Source: Sipunculus nudus (lineage: Eukaryota > Annelida > Sipuncula > Golfingiida > Sipunculidae). From it: a DNA stretch of 64,000 nucleotides. Below the pieces are notes generated by a model that did not search any database, was not told the DNA's origin, and saw nothing but the letters and a program-made list of their open reading frames with translations. Below, piece by piece: positions 36,501 to 50,999 of the stretch. How positions within the stretch are numbered: the first letter of the stretch is position 1; each line of letters starts with the position of its first letter. The translations under genes and the position numbers were made by a program. Location: positions 34,975,339 through 35,039,338 of the forward strand of contig CM049316.1 of NCBI GenBank assembly GCA_026874595.1, in the 5' to 3' direction.

Positions 36501-39500
36501 ATTCGATCTTGAAGCCCAGTTGCCTGGGCGGACGGTGCGGAGCATGGCGGGAATATTGAACATTCGAAAATGGGGAGGTCGAATAAAGGCATTGAGGTGC
36601 TTCAGATCTATAATCGGGCGCCCCTGGCCGTGAGGCTTGGGGACAAGAAAAACGCAGGAATAAAACCCGGGAGTTCCGGGATCGACCGGGACAATGGTGC
36701 CCTTCAGGAGAAGGGACCGAGTGGCATTTTCGAGCGTGAGACGCTTGGCCAGACCCCAGGGCGGGGGAGTAACGAACGGAAACGCCGTGCGGGGCGGAGG
36801 GATGAAAAACGAAATTCGGAAACCGAAACGAACCGTGGGGAGGCGAGGTGACACGCCTCCAGGCCGGATAACAGGTCTGAAGGCGGCCGTAAGTGTCACT
36901 TACTACCGCGACCCCTCCGAGCGGACTTACCGCGAAAGGAGGAGGTCTGGCGAGACCCGGACGACCGAGCAGACGGGCGGGCGGGAGCCACCGAGCGGCT
37001 AGCAGCCGGAGCCCATACCGGAGCAGTACAGTACCGGTAAGGAGGCGGGCCCGACGATCTGAACGATCCAGGGCAGCCTCATAGACGCGGGATAGATGAC
37101 CCCCGAAGAGGAGAGATCCCGTGAAAGGCTGAGTATATAGATCCTAGAGCTCCGCGGGAGATAGCAGGGACTGGACGGAGCGGAGGGTGCGGAGACACCC
37201 GGGGCGGCGGAGTAAGACACAATCCTTCACCAGGCGCCAGGCCAAGTGATGTAACTCGGCACATGCGTGAGCGGAAGCCTGCCATATATTATTTAATATG
37301 GCATGATCCGGAGAAATAGACAACAGGCTGGGAAAAGCCTGAAGGTCGTTGACAACGCCGGCTGTCTGGCGGGCGAGAGCCTCCATATCCGAGAGCTGAG
37401 AATCGGATACATGCACCGCCGGGGAATAAAGCAACCTACCGTCAGAGAAGGGTTGATCAAGCCCTGTTTCGGCCCGCATCGGTTCCTATGGAACAGCGGG
37501 AAAGGCAGGAGATGGGACGAGCCTGTCAAGGCAGGTCGCCCGATACGCCTTAGGGGACCACAAGGTACCGATCTGCCAAGGGCGCCGTGTGCAGGCGGCA
37601 CCGGCGACCTAGACGATGAGGATATAGCGCCGGTGACGGCGGCATGATGATTGTCAAGCAGCCGAGCCGTCTCATCGGTAAATATCATGCAGACCTGAGG
37701 TCCGGAAGTCGGCGCCGAGAGCGTGGACGGGTTCAGATAGAACCCGGCCGACGCGGCAGAGGCGGGCGGTGGCCTGAGGCGCTGGAAGGTCAGCCCGTCC
37801 GGGCGAGACTCCTGCATGGTGCGGGCCACCTGATCAAGGAGGTCAGACTTCATGGTGCACCACGCCTGCCTCTGCGTGTTGAGAGTAGTCCACTGATCCG
37901 TACCGGCCGGAGGCGCCTGATCTGTAATACAAGCGGAGAACGGACGGACGGAGAATCAAAAGCGGACGAGGCCGCAGGAGCGGCCGGGGCACAGACGGGG
38001 TCCGTATCAGGAACCGCAGGGCGGGCGTCTGGAGACCCGGACGGGAGGGGAACCGCAGCAGCGGAAGGACGGCCCCTAAGGGGACGAAGGGACAGACGGC
38101 TAGGAAGGGGCGGATCAAGCAGGGGGGGAGCACTTACCTGCGCTGGAGCCGGTGGGGAACGGGTGACCTCCATCCGAGCGGGACGCTGCGAGGACAACAC
38201 AGGAGGATCAGTCAAAGACACCTGCCCCGGAGCTGTGGCCTGGGGCGCGGACTCCGACTCAAGGTCGAAATCCGCCCTTAAGGATTCACAAAAACTGGAG
38301 AGACGTTGAATGAGGGAAAAGGCAAGAGCCTTCTCGGGGGGCCCGGGCCGGGCAGGGGTCGGACGCTTCCTGGAGGGGGCGGCTAGAGCTTTAGCCTGAG
38401 CCCCAACAGGGGTCTGGAAGACAGAGCCCTGGGAGGGAGGGACAGGATCGGGAACGAGAAGGGGATCCGCAGAGGGGGAGCGTAAGGCCACCCGACTAGA
38501 CACAGAAGGAGTGGCGCCCCCCCTGCTCCCCGCCACCGGAGCCGAAGACAGTGCAGGAGAGGGCTCAATGGGATCAAGGGCAGTCGACCATGCATGAAGT
38601 CGAGCCTATTGAGAGGGCGGCCATGTGTGACAATAATAACATGGGTCCGCCTCACCAAGGCACGTGCCCACACTGGAGCGACAGCTGAGACAAGAGGGGT
38701 GCGTATCCCAGGAAGGGAGAGACGCTCCACAAGAGGAAGAAGTCCGAGAGACTTCCATAGTGGCCAAGGGAAAATGAAAGCGTACTTACAGTAAGTGAAG
38801 CAACGAGCATGGGAAAACCAACAGCGGACGGACGGGAGTAGCCCGTCGACACGTCCGTCTAGCACAAACGCCAGAAGAATAATGTGGCTCTACCAAAGCG
38901 AGGCATGACCTAGATACCGAGAATGAGGCGGAAGTGGGCGATGATAGGCCTACTCAGGGAAAATTTTGTAAGTGGAGCTTCTGGCGTGTGAATACTAACA
39001 GAGAATATTCTCATTAATACAGAAAACGCTCACATCGATGTTTACGTGATAAAACAGAAGCTTCAGTAGGGTAATACAATATCCAAAATGGCAACAATCT
39101 AAGTGTGGTGATAAATGACCATGATTGCAATATTTCTATATTTATAAGAGTACTACCTCTCAAATATCTCCCCTGTAGTGAAGGTCTTGGCCAGACTTAG
39201 ACCATCAACAGTTCTGTCTTTGGGAACTTCGATGCCAGTGATTTCTGCAAAGGTGCTGTACAGGTCCATCAAAGTCCCCAGCTGGTGGGACACCTGGAAT
39301 CACAGAAAATATATATCAACTATCATCTACAGTTAACCTGTTAGATTGGCCATAAGTGGTCTTAATTCAAAGGTGGTCTTATTGGACAGGTGGTCTTTCA
39401 GACTGGTTCCACAGTAGTTCTATATTGTACAATACAATGGTCTTTATTTTTAGGAAGACTTGAGGCTGACATTCATTCATAAAGCTAGATTTCCTATGGC

Positions 39501-42500
39501 CAAACATAATGCATGCTAATTTCCAGATCTAATTAATTGCTTTTTCCAGATAACTTAAGTTAATCATCTCTGTAATAAGTGTTTAAATTTAGAAAAAAAT
39601 ACAATGGAAAGTTATTTTAAAAAGAATATTACCCATTCTTGCTTGGCTCATGTCAACACTACTTTGTTCAAGATGGGATATCTATGAGACAAGATCAATG
39701 GCACTAGGACAGACACTCTGAGAAATAATGTCAAATTCCTCAGGACTAATGGAAAAGTAAGGGAAATGACCCCTCTTAGGACACACTTGGCATCATTCCT
39801 AACAAACCAAGACCACACAGGAATTTCCAAGGAGTGGCCACGGAGGAGTTGTGTGACAAAGACTGAGTGCCACCACCATCAGATAGTTAAGATTATGGTC
39901 TTTCTGTCCCATCAAGAATGGTCCTTGTTGTTTCCACAATAACTTTCAAAAGATCATGTGCAAGCTAGAGATGAGAGGAAGTAGAGTAAGTCTTTGATTT
40001 GGAAAAAACATGCACATAAAACTATGGCTACAAAAAGGCAGAGTGGTTTTAATTAATTTCAATGTTCTTACCATGCCTGGCTGGATATGATTTGGCCACC
40101 ATGCAATAGTTGGTTCCCTCATTCCACCTTCAAATGTTGTTTCCTTGCCACATAGGAAGGGGCCGTTGTTTCCCCCTGAAGGTAAGAAAAACCTATACTC
40201 ACATGACTACTTCATTTCCAGAAAATCAACATAGTACATCTGTACAAATTATTGCAGCTAAAAAAACATGATCAACGAGAACATATCAGGGCTCAAAACT
40301 AGAAAAATTGTCCATAAAAAAAGAGGCCAGCAGGGCAAAAAATCCAGATCACACACTGCACAAAATGTTTAAATGAAAATTTTTCTTTGTGTTTTACACC
40401 CTGTACAAATAAATACAGGTCTATGGGGCTAGCTTTAACCAAATTTGCCAGAACTTCTCCCTTAAGGCACCAATAAATAAGTAAAACAATTTTGTTTATA
40501 ATATTTATTAACAAGAGCACTGCAAATGTGCATAATATGCCTTCATGTATCTAGTGACTTCTGACCTCATTAAATATGCATGAACTTTGATCAGAAGGTA
40601 ATTCAGTTGAGAAACACTATTGGTAAATATGTATAATGAGTTTCATGAAAATCTATAGGATTCACGAAGGTGCTTCCAATGTGCGGTGACTTCTGACCTC
40701 ATTAAGGTAGCAGGACTGGTCAAAATCCTTAAAATTGGTGTTTTTTTCAATAAAAGGTATACATAATATTGAATACTGGGTGGATCTAATGCAGCTGAGC
40801 ACATTTTGGGTCGTCGGTTGCATTTTGTGGAAAAGGGTGATTTCTATTCAGTAAACACCAAGATGTGTTGTCAGATGTGTAAACTAACTCCAGCCCTGCC
40901 ACAGGCCTGTCAATCACTCTGCCCCCAGCCCTCACCTGGGTCATTCAGCCAATCGCGAGGTGCAAGTGTTTAATTAATGCATGGGCCAAGTACCTCCGTG
41001 CACGAGGTGGCAAGAACTGACGGTTGACATTTGTTTGCCCAATCTAATTAGCTGAGCATACAACTGATAAGCGTTGGAGAGCAACCCTAACTCTAGCTAA
41101 TTAGTGTGCAAACAAACCTGTTCTTGTGAATGGTCTGTTAGTGTCATTGGCCTTTCTGTCTTGTGTCGGGAATGTTACGCCGAATCACAAATTTTCACTT
41201 GACATCATGTTATTTCTGCTATATCCTGAGCCTATCGACAGATACGTATAATTACTTTATAATAAGCTGCTTCATATCCCAACCATAACGTCTATGATAT
41301 TCATACTGTCAACACCGCAACAAATAAATATTATGCTAATACCAAATGACGCAAATCCCGAATGCCACTTGAAAAACTGCAGCAGTTGAATGATATCAAG
41401 TCTCAGTGGGCCGAGCCTACTTCCGTGATCAAACTGATGTCCAGCGACGATGAATCGTCAGATGACGGCATCTCTACGTTTACGCATGAAGGAAAACCGG
41501 AGGCCGACACCTATCGACTTTTGCAGTGTTATCAACTAAACGCGCTATTAATTTTGTCACTGCTGTTGTACTTCCTTCATATAAACAATAAGTCCAGATT
41601 TCACATATAACTTGCATGTGTATGTTAGATTTAAATATAAACTTTTTTATTTTACATGGATTGTACCACTATTTAAAATAACTAATATGAGGCACTCTCC
41701 ATGGCACGGATGTTGGCGCTCGGTAGTCGATAAATATATAATTTATTTTATACGAGATTTGTATGATCGTTATAAACTCGTCTCTATTGTCAACTCCCAA
41801 ATACCTATAATGTATGTAAACCATGATAAGTAAATCAATCTTCGTTCTCCTTGAATGGCCATAGATCCCGCTCCTCTTGTTCCTGTGTAAACACGCGGTT
41901 ATCTATTAGGCCGGCTATGCACCTGTTTAGCCACAGTAAATAAACAATTTTTTGTTAATTATTAAAATTAAATTAAAATTCTTGCAAATTCAAACCTGTT
42001 CCTTGGAAACAAAGTTTATTATCACCAAACTATAGAGAATTTTCTTAGCTTTCAGAAAATGTATACTTTAGGGGGTACTAAAGCAACAGATTGTTCAATA
42101 CAAAGGAAAAACTGAAACAAAGTCAGATCAGGTGGGGGGACCAGTCCTACCACCTTAAATATGCATGGATTTTGCTGGAAATCTAACTTAGGCGAGATAT
42201 TTTATTTATTAACATATCTGATGAGTTTTATCAAAATCCAAAATATTCTTTATCAGTTCTCATGGCGACACCAAAAAGTAGCCAAGTGACCCGTGATCTG
42301 ATTAAATATGCATGGATGTTGCCCATAATTGAACTCGGGCAAGATAATCTGTTGGTTAGTAGTTATAGTGAGTTTTGTGAAAATCCATCAAAGCCCCGTT
42401 AAGTTATCATGGCAGCACTAAAAGTTAACAGACAGATGGACAATATGACAGATGGACAGCCGACAGCAGGTATACCATAATACTCCTGTCATATGACAGG

Positions 42501-45500
42501 CTTATAAAGATACACTATTGCAATTGCAACTGATTTGAAACTGCCTTTAAAAATATTAATAAATTTAATGTTCTTCAGAAATGATAACCTGTAATCATGC
42601 ACCATTATATTATTAATCAACCAAGTAAAATGCTTTTTTTATTAATTATTACTCTGGATATTGCCATACAGACATGCATTCTTACCCATAGTCTTAGCAT
42701 ACGTGGCTCCACCATTGTCAGATGAGAACACAGCCAGAGTGTTTGGCGCCTTGGCTTTCAAAGCATCCAGAATTTGTCCAACACTGTTATCCAGCTCTCT
42801 AACAGCATCACCATATCTACAAGTTTGTGAAAATATTATTTATATATAAATATGGTAAAACCTCCAATAATGACTACCTTAGTTATGTGTCCACCTATAA
42901 ATAATGACCACTTTTCATCATCTCAAATATTATTGGTTTTAAAATATTTAAAGCTCTAAATAGAAGGCTTATCTTTTTTTCATTTTTAGGGACCTTTTTA
43001 AATCCAAAAGGGTAGCCTGAAATGATGTTATGTGAGAATTTTATAAGTATTGGGTAAGTTGTACCTGGTAAAAAAATTTCAACATTCTTCTGTTTGATTT
43101 CACTCATTTTTAACATGGTTACATAAACTGTCATGCAAACAAGTAAGGTTCACTATGCAAATTTATGAGTAAATGAGTATAATTTATATGTAAAGAATAT
43201 ATTTGAGTGTTTGTGTGCATGTGAATAAATGGCGGTGGAGCTGTGTGTAGGGGTGTATAGAATTATGTGAGTACATGTTTATACACAAATAAAAAAAGTT
43301 TGACTCTACATAAGCACTGACGCAAATGTTGCTGTGTACTGTTCTGCATATATGCATACTACTATATAGCGGAGACAAATGGAGTATATATATAGCTGAG
43401 ACAAATTGACAAAAGCTGACACAAATATATTTCAAGGATGTGTTTGTATTAGCACTCACAACCCCCTTTGACTTGTTCCCAGGTAAGGTTTTGAGGCATA
43501 GACTGGTCCATGGGTAGCATCAGCTGCCCAGTACAACAAGAATGGCTGCTTTTTGGCTGTGCATTCCTCAATAAACTGCAGTCCTTCCTAGAAGAATTAA
43601 ACATAATTATTTACAAGGCTGATATTAACTACCTGCACAATATACATTTATAAAGCAGTAGGATTTTTTTTTTCAAGTAGCCCATGGATCCTGGCACTCA
43701 GCTAATGAGAAAATTATGTTGCCTACAATTATAGGATTTACAGAAAGGCTTAAAGGATGGATATTCATGTTAAAGGGGCCTTTACAAAGGAGTAAAAGGA
43801 ATTTTTCACAACCCAAATTATCGTTAGATCATTAATATATACATAGAGGAAGCCAGAAATCACTTAAATTCTTTACAAAAGAAAGGTGAATGGGCACCTA
43901 TTAGTTCTTTGCTTGTTTGACTAGATGTTGTTCTAGGAGTGCCAGAAAATGATTAAAAATCTGCTGTTATATAAATGTGTTCAGTGCAACACAAGCATTG
44001 ATGAATCCTTTCATGACAATACATAGGAGCTATGCTATAAAAGCAGAAATAAGAAGAAGATATCTGTAAACTTACTTTAAGAAAGTGCTGGGTCATGTTT
44101 GACTCTCCTGTCTTGTGGCTTATGGGAAATTCTTCATAGTACCTGAACAAGTATAAGTGAATTCTTTATTTAACAAAATAATTAATAAATAATTAATCTT
44201 CTGTACTTGTCATATCAAAATGGTGATTAATTAAGATCAACAGACATGGAATCACTAAAAATATTTAACATGATACATATTTTAGGATTCAGTCAAACTG
44301 CATGCAGAATATTCATATCATAGTCACATTAATTTTCCACAGCAAGGTGCACAGAATTGAAAACATTAAAATGTTTAATCCACTGTTAGAAGATATCTGA
44401 TGCCTAATGGCTATATAATTTTGTTTGTATTAACTTAAAAGACTATAAGATGTTTTGAAACTAGATTACTGCATTGACAAGTGGGATTAAACCAGCAACC
44501 ATACTTGCACCATAAAAGGAATGTCAATGAGAGAGCACAGAAAAAATTTATAGGGTGAAAAGTCGGCAGTAAAACTCAAAAGAAAATTTGTGCATGGGGA
44601 GGATGAAGTTAAGTGATGATACAGGTGCAGGCAGGAGATGTGTCATTTTTGTTAAACCAAGTTTATAGATGTTATGTTGGATATCACACAGCAAATCAAG
44701 CTGTGATTGGTTAAACAAGAGCATTGCAAATGGTGCATAATACACCCCTCACATTTTTTGTGATTTCTGGCCTGATTAAATATGCATGAATTTTGCTTGA
44801 AATTGAACTAAAGTGAGATAATATATTGGTAAATATTTCTGTTGAATTTCTTTCAAATGCATTATGTTCCTGTAATCAAACTTGGGTCAAATAATCCATT
44901 GTAAGTAGTTTTGGTGAGTCTCATGAAAATCCAGTAAAGCTCAGGTAAGTTATCACACAGACACTTAAAAGTTATATAATGAATGGATGGACAGAAAAAT
45001 GGATGGATCATGGATACACCAGAAACATGTGTACAAAAAGAAATCCAAGCTAAAATAAGCAAAAAAAGGCTATTCTTCTTCTCTTGGTCTGCTGTCCATG
45101 ACCAGTGCTCATTCACTCCAGGGTGAAGAGAGAACAGTGTGGTGCAAATGACCTTTGTCTGGGGTCTTAGCTCCGATCAAGGACATTCTGAACTGACAAT
45201 CTCACAAGTCCTGTGTATTAATCATAACACCATTATAGTCCATGCTACAAAAATAAAGGTCAGCTTTGGAAATAAGCAGCTGTGAAAAAAAAGCAAGTGT
45301 AACATAAAAATCATACCTCCCGACCATGTCCTGGTCTTTGTACACAGGGATGTTTGGAGTATCTTTGTCATCATACGGACCAAAGTGACAGTTTGGAGCA
45401 CCAAAAAACTCATCAAACCCATGTTTCAGAGGGTGGAACTGGTCCTGCTGGCCAAGATGCCTTGACAATAAAAGACAAAACAAACATCCTGTACAATTAT

Positions 45501-48500
45501 ATGCAACAGAAACTAAAATGAACAGTACTACACACACACACACCAGTATGAAGTAAATGTCCCACCAATAAAGGTGGCTGATGAAAAACGTCACTGATAA
45601 CATCAACATGGATGGGAATAGATGCAAAAAACAATATTATCATAACAATGATTTGTTATTTTATCTTTGCAAGTCCTGCATAATGCATGTGAACAATTAT
45701 GGAAATATACCTAATGTAAAATTATACATTTTATGCTGAGGTTTTTCTTGTTTATAAGTTTAAGTGTCAAATAGTTCAGAGTATACTCCTTAAATTTACC
45801 TAAAAACTACAAATACTGATTAGAAGTGAGAATATTTAAAAGTGATTAATTTTATGAGTGTACCAATAATATTAATACAGCACCTTTGAATATGGTTATT
45901 GCTATCTGTTGAACAATAACCCTTCTGCTTGTGAGTGCAACGTGTTTACAAACTTAAAAGATTTAGACATTTTACAGGTCCCAATATTTGACCACAAGGT
46001 AGTTTGAATCTTTGACCACAAGGTAGTTTGAATCTTTTGTACAAACTTACAAAGATTAAGATGTTTTGCAGGTCCAAAGATTTGACAATAAGGTAATTTG
46101 AATCTCATTACAGCTCAATGTAGTGAATATATAGTTCTATCTACATTTGCAACATGTTCTCCTTTATGAGGATATACTTAATCATCCTGTATGAATGTCT
46201 AACTTAAATGTTTCATGTGTTTTAGTGAACAAACAAAAGATGGGACTTTTTTGGCACGAATGCCATTACTTTAATTAAGGGTATTAATGAAGTAATTTTT
46301 GAGGTACCCTCTCATAAAAAGTAAACACTCACCATTTTCCGATGATTTTGCTGCGGTACCCTTTCTGTTTTAACAGTTCTGGCAGCAGGATCTCGTGGTC
46401 AGGGATGCCTCCTTTAATTTCTTGAGGTGTGTAAGCTGAAAGTAACATCAAAATCATTAACCCTTTAATTAACACCTTAAATGGTAGAAAAATCCTTCAT
46501 TTGACACCACTTTCTCATATAAAAAATGAGGCCACATTAAATAAATAATTGTACTGTGGACTTTGGAGCTATAAAAATTAAGTGATTAGGTGTACTTTAA
46601 TGTTTTTATTAATTAACTAGACAAGACAACATAAGTAGAATTACAGGAAGGATACGAACATATATCTGTCTTATTTCCATAAGGACTGCTCCTCTCAACC
46701 CCATATTTTCACTTTGAAAGGATGACATGAACAGTTTTTACAGTCACTTGAACAAATAAATCAATATATGCCCCAGTTACCTGTTTTATATATAAACTTG
46801 TTATATTTAATTGACGAGGAAGGGAATTTATTATGAGCAGAATTCTTAATTTGAAATGGAGTAGATAAGGCCTGAGGTATCTTACCATTTCTAGCATGTG
46901 CATTTGTTGTGTAAAATCCATTTCTGATGGGAAGTCTTCCTGTTAGCAAAGCAGCCCGAGCTGAAGTAAATCAGAATTGATTATATATTACTTGCTTTTA
47001 AACAAATTAGCTAAAAGGTTCTTATCTACAATTCATTAGTATGAGCCCTAAGCTAATATTAAGCTTCATCTGAAAGCCTAAGTTTTTCTATCTCTCTCAC
47101 CAGAATTACCTAAGTACCCTGGTCTGCATTACATATTTATACTGAAGGGGTATTCTGGAGCAATATACTCTGAGGAAATTCTATGGACAATACTGTTTCC
47201 TTTTTTTGTTATCATTAAGGTGTTCTTACCATTTAACTGTGTCTCATAAATAAAGGTTGATTATGCTACAGTCTTACATAATGATATGTACATGTACTTA
47301 ATGAAGTATTGATTTAATGAATAAAACTATCTATAAATAAAACTCTTGTTAACCTAAATTAACAGTTAATGAATTATTAGTGGGAATCAGGAGGGAACTT
47401 TTCACATGATCCTGTGGGTCACTACAGCATTGTAATTACATAATATTGTGAATCACTCTTGCGTTGTTATTTCATATTTCTGTGGGTCACTACTGTCTTG
47501 TAAATACATAATTTTGTGAATCACTGTTGCATTGCAATTACATATTTCTGTCACGTTGGATCACTGCTGCATTATAAGTACAGTACATCCTTCTGTGGAT
47601 CACCACTGCATTGTAAGTATATAACTGTGTGGATCACTGCTGCAATACGAGTACATAAATCATGTGAAGCACTAGTAAATTAATATAGTTGGTCACTACT
47701 GCATGGTATGTATCTAAACCTTCCGAAACAGTTCTGCAATTTAAGTACATGATGTTTGCTGACACTGAATACTTACATGGGGAGCAGAGTGGATTGGCAG
47801 AGTAGAAGTCTGGGAGCAGCAACCCCTCGGCAGCCATGTTGTCAAGGTGAGGCGTTTCTTTTGATGGGTTGCCATAGACACCCAGGTCACCCCAGCCCAT
47901 CTGTTTGGGACAAAAATGTAACGGTTAATTGAATTAAAGGGACTTATTCACATAACAAGTACATGTATATATTTAACATATGTGAAAGTGTGTTTTCTAT
48001 TATTATAGTATCCGCTAATATTTTGTTCTAAAACCATTTTTAATCCTGTACACAAGTGGAAATAAAGTTGCTCTGGATGTGATCAGCAGCACAAAATATA
48101 CACATAGTAGTTAGTACATAAACCAACTGATGGTTGTACCATGCAACTTCACAGTTCAGGATTTTTCAAACTTCCAACCAATCTGTGATTCTTCCTCCAT
48201 GTGTCTTTTATTTATTAGGGATTTTATGTACAGGACAAGAACTCTGGTCATGTAGTTTTGTATGATAATCGGCATGTGGACTGTGATTACTCAGAACTAT
48301 AACAATGTGTATACATATAACAGGTGTATTGAGATTGTGAGTCTTGATGCTGGGATGGTTTTGTTATCAAGACAAAATTAAGTAACAGTGTGAGATTTAA
48401 TACATATCATTGCAATGTACCTTTAAGATATTTTTATTTAAGGATCACAGTCTAGTTGTACAACCTACTGTCTACTACAATAACTGATTTTGTATGTGGC

Positions 48501-50955
48501 TAGTTTATGGAGGGTAATATAAGGAGGGTGCATTAGAACCTGCTGATGTCAGTAAAGATTCTAAATCCTAAAATGATCCTCTACATTGCATTCCTCTTAT
48601 TGAATGTGTAGTCATACATTTATTTGTTTAATTTACATAATTTTTATAAGGGATATCAGAATACTTGCACTATGGTCATTTTCTTTTTAGAATTAACTAT
48701 AGATCGTCTTTAATATTGTGCTAATGTTTATTTATATAATTTATTAATGAAATCATACTAAATAATACTACATCTTCTCTTACAAAAAAAAACAGCTAGC
48801 CTGTTTCATAGATCTATTCTAAGTGTAATCACTCACATGGATTCAGTATGGTAACTGAGTTTAGCATAGTTTTGTCATGTGCATCTTCTCATATATATTA
48901 TATTTGAAAATTGTTCCAAAGGAACAAAGATTCAGATTAGACACAATACTGAATGGAAACAATATTAAGAGATTTAAGGGGTCATGGCATTTTAAAAAAT
49001 AGATTTGACTCTGCCTGAAAAATGAGAAACTGATGACTGAATCTCCATTTCCAGGTCATTCATATTGTTTGTACAAAAGATTTACATTCACTGATTCAGG
49101 TAAGAAATTGTATTTATGTTTAACACTGTTGAGTATGAAAACAACCACAGTTTCTCTGTAATACTAAAGTAAATGTATGATACCACATGACCTTAACCTG
49201 ATACCAAACAAAACAGGCAACAGACGCAATTGATTGACATATGGCTGTTTATCACATGCCCCTCATACAACAGACAGTGCTACATACAGGCCATGGTTCT
49301 GATGTTAAATGATGATTCATACAATTCTGTCATGCATTCTGTCAGCTGAATATAAACATGACAGCTGCCAAGGGATGGCATGATTCATCTTAATATTGAT
49401 ATATTTGTAAATGCATTTACACCAGCATTATTACAGATGGCCTTCCAGTAAATAATGGTAAAATTAGATTAGTAGTCTGAGCCTACATGTCTACCTCCAC
49501 CAAGATCCTTATCCTACACTTTTGTTTATCTCACAAGAGATGTGTGTCATGGTTCACACAATCCATGGTTAAATCACAGATTAGCTCAAGTATAAAGGCA
49601 GCCCCTAATACCAGTGAATGGCTCTGGGCCTTAGCCGGGATAAAGAAATCACCCTATCTCACAATGGCATAGAATTATTTAAATGAACAACGATTGTTGT
49701 GATCCAGATTACCTACAACATGCTTGATAATTAATCTAACCCTCATCAAAATATGTTCTTTACATTGTGAGTAAATTTTGTGACAAACAAACCAACCTGT
49801 AGTAAACAACCAACTGAAAACATGTATACCATGCCACCACCTGGCAGAGGTATTATAAGCAAGACCATCATACTTTGAAGTCATAAGAACATGTGCAATT
49901 CTCCAGAATGTAAACATAAACTAATCTCGATTCATCATACAGTTTAGATATCACAGTGAAACCAGATAAGATTTCTTGTGAACTGGTCAAAAGTGGTCTT
50001 AATTCATAAATTTTCTTATTAGACAGGTGAGTTGATAATTATAACCTATTATAATGCTTCAGTTCACCTTAGGGTGGCAAGTTCCACAATAATAACTTCC
50101 TGAAAATGCTTTACTCTTGATTTTTGAGCATTTAATGCTCAAACAGACCATGCACTGCTTCATTGTTCATTCCCTAATTTCATTGCTCAATTGATGCCAC
50201 CTTGCTAAATTATCTAAAAAATCTTGTACAGTACTTATTTTATAGTGCCCTCTTCTCAATTTGCAGCCAGCCATTTACTTGTATGCACCCAATATATATT
50301 CTGGTGAGTGACATATATGTATAATGTGCATGCATCTTTTGTACTTTCTGCAAAACATGGTAACAAATCTGAAATCTGGATGCTACAGCAGTCAAATGAG
50401 TTGTATAAGCCTAAGTAAAATATTTGTTCAAATTAACTTCCCTGAGGTACGTAGTAACAAAATTAAGTAGCATCTAAAATGATTGCTTGCAGCATTTATT
50501 CATTGATGAGCTTGTTTATTTAAAACAGAACATACAAATTGATTCACATAAGGCAAGGGAAAGCATTATGTTCCACTAAATTGAAATAATGAATACAATT
50601 GACAGTTCTATCAACTTTATTTATTATTAAGACATCCATTTAACCCGTCGGTTTCTTAATTAATTTTACTGGCTTTTCTAATTGGAACTGCATGGGTACT
50701 TTATGGAGATATTCCACTTTATATTATATGATTACATAATAAGTATAACTAATTTTTTCATTCAGTCCTGCAAAGCAATTATAAATTAACTTTATTTAAG
50801 AAATTTAGCTCAGCTTAATTTGATCAGACAAAATATGATACCTTTCTTTTCAACCATATATATTATTTAATTATATGCCACAAATTAATACATGACAATC
50901 TTCAATTAATCACCCTAAGTTGGAAAATGAGTTACCCACCCTTGCCTTGTCAAAC

Positions 50956-50999
<44 letters not shown>

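Larger units (their letters stand above)
34282..39052 (-). mobile_element. DIRS-type tyrosine-recombinase retrotransposon in GALNS intron 10
   Basis: A 4.77-kb element read on the minus strand (5' end at 39,052). Order: 5' inverted terminal repeat, gag-like region, reverse transcriptase, RNase H, tyrosine recombinase, internal complementary region, 3' inverted terminal repeat. This is the canonical DIRS1 order. There is no LTR, integrase or polyA tail. Termini were placed by matching both outer ends to the internal complementary region and are good to about 2 bp. The element is GC-rich against an AT-rich host. Several frameshifts, a stop and an apparent internal deletion make this copy non-functional. 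It takes up about 80% of intron 10. Confidence 0.93.

Noticed and set aside
37644-38309. 221-codon plus-strand frame, the longest on that strand
   Set aside because: It lies antisense to the DIRS gag-like region, has the composition expected of GC-rich antisense DNA, and no domain.
34282-39052. LTR retrotransposon or retrovirus-like provirus
   Set aside because: Ends are inverted, not direct, repeats; there is a tyrosine recombinase instead of integrase, and no envelope frame.
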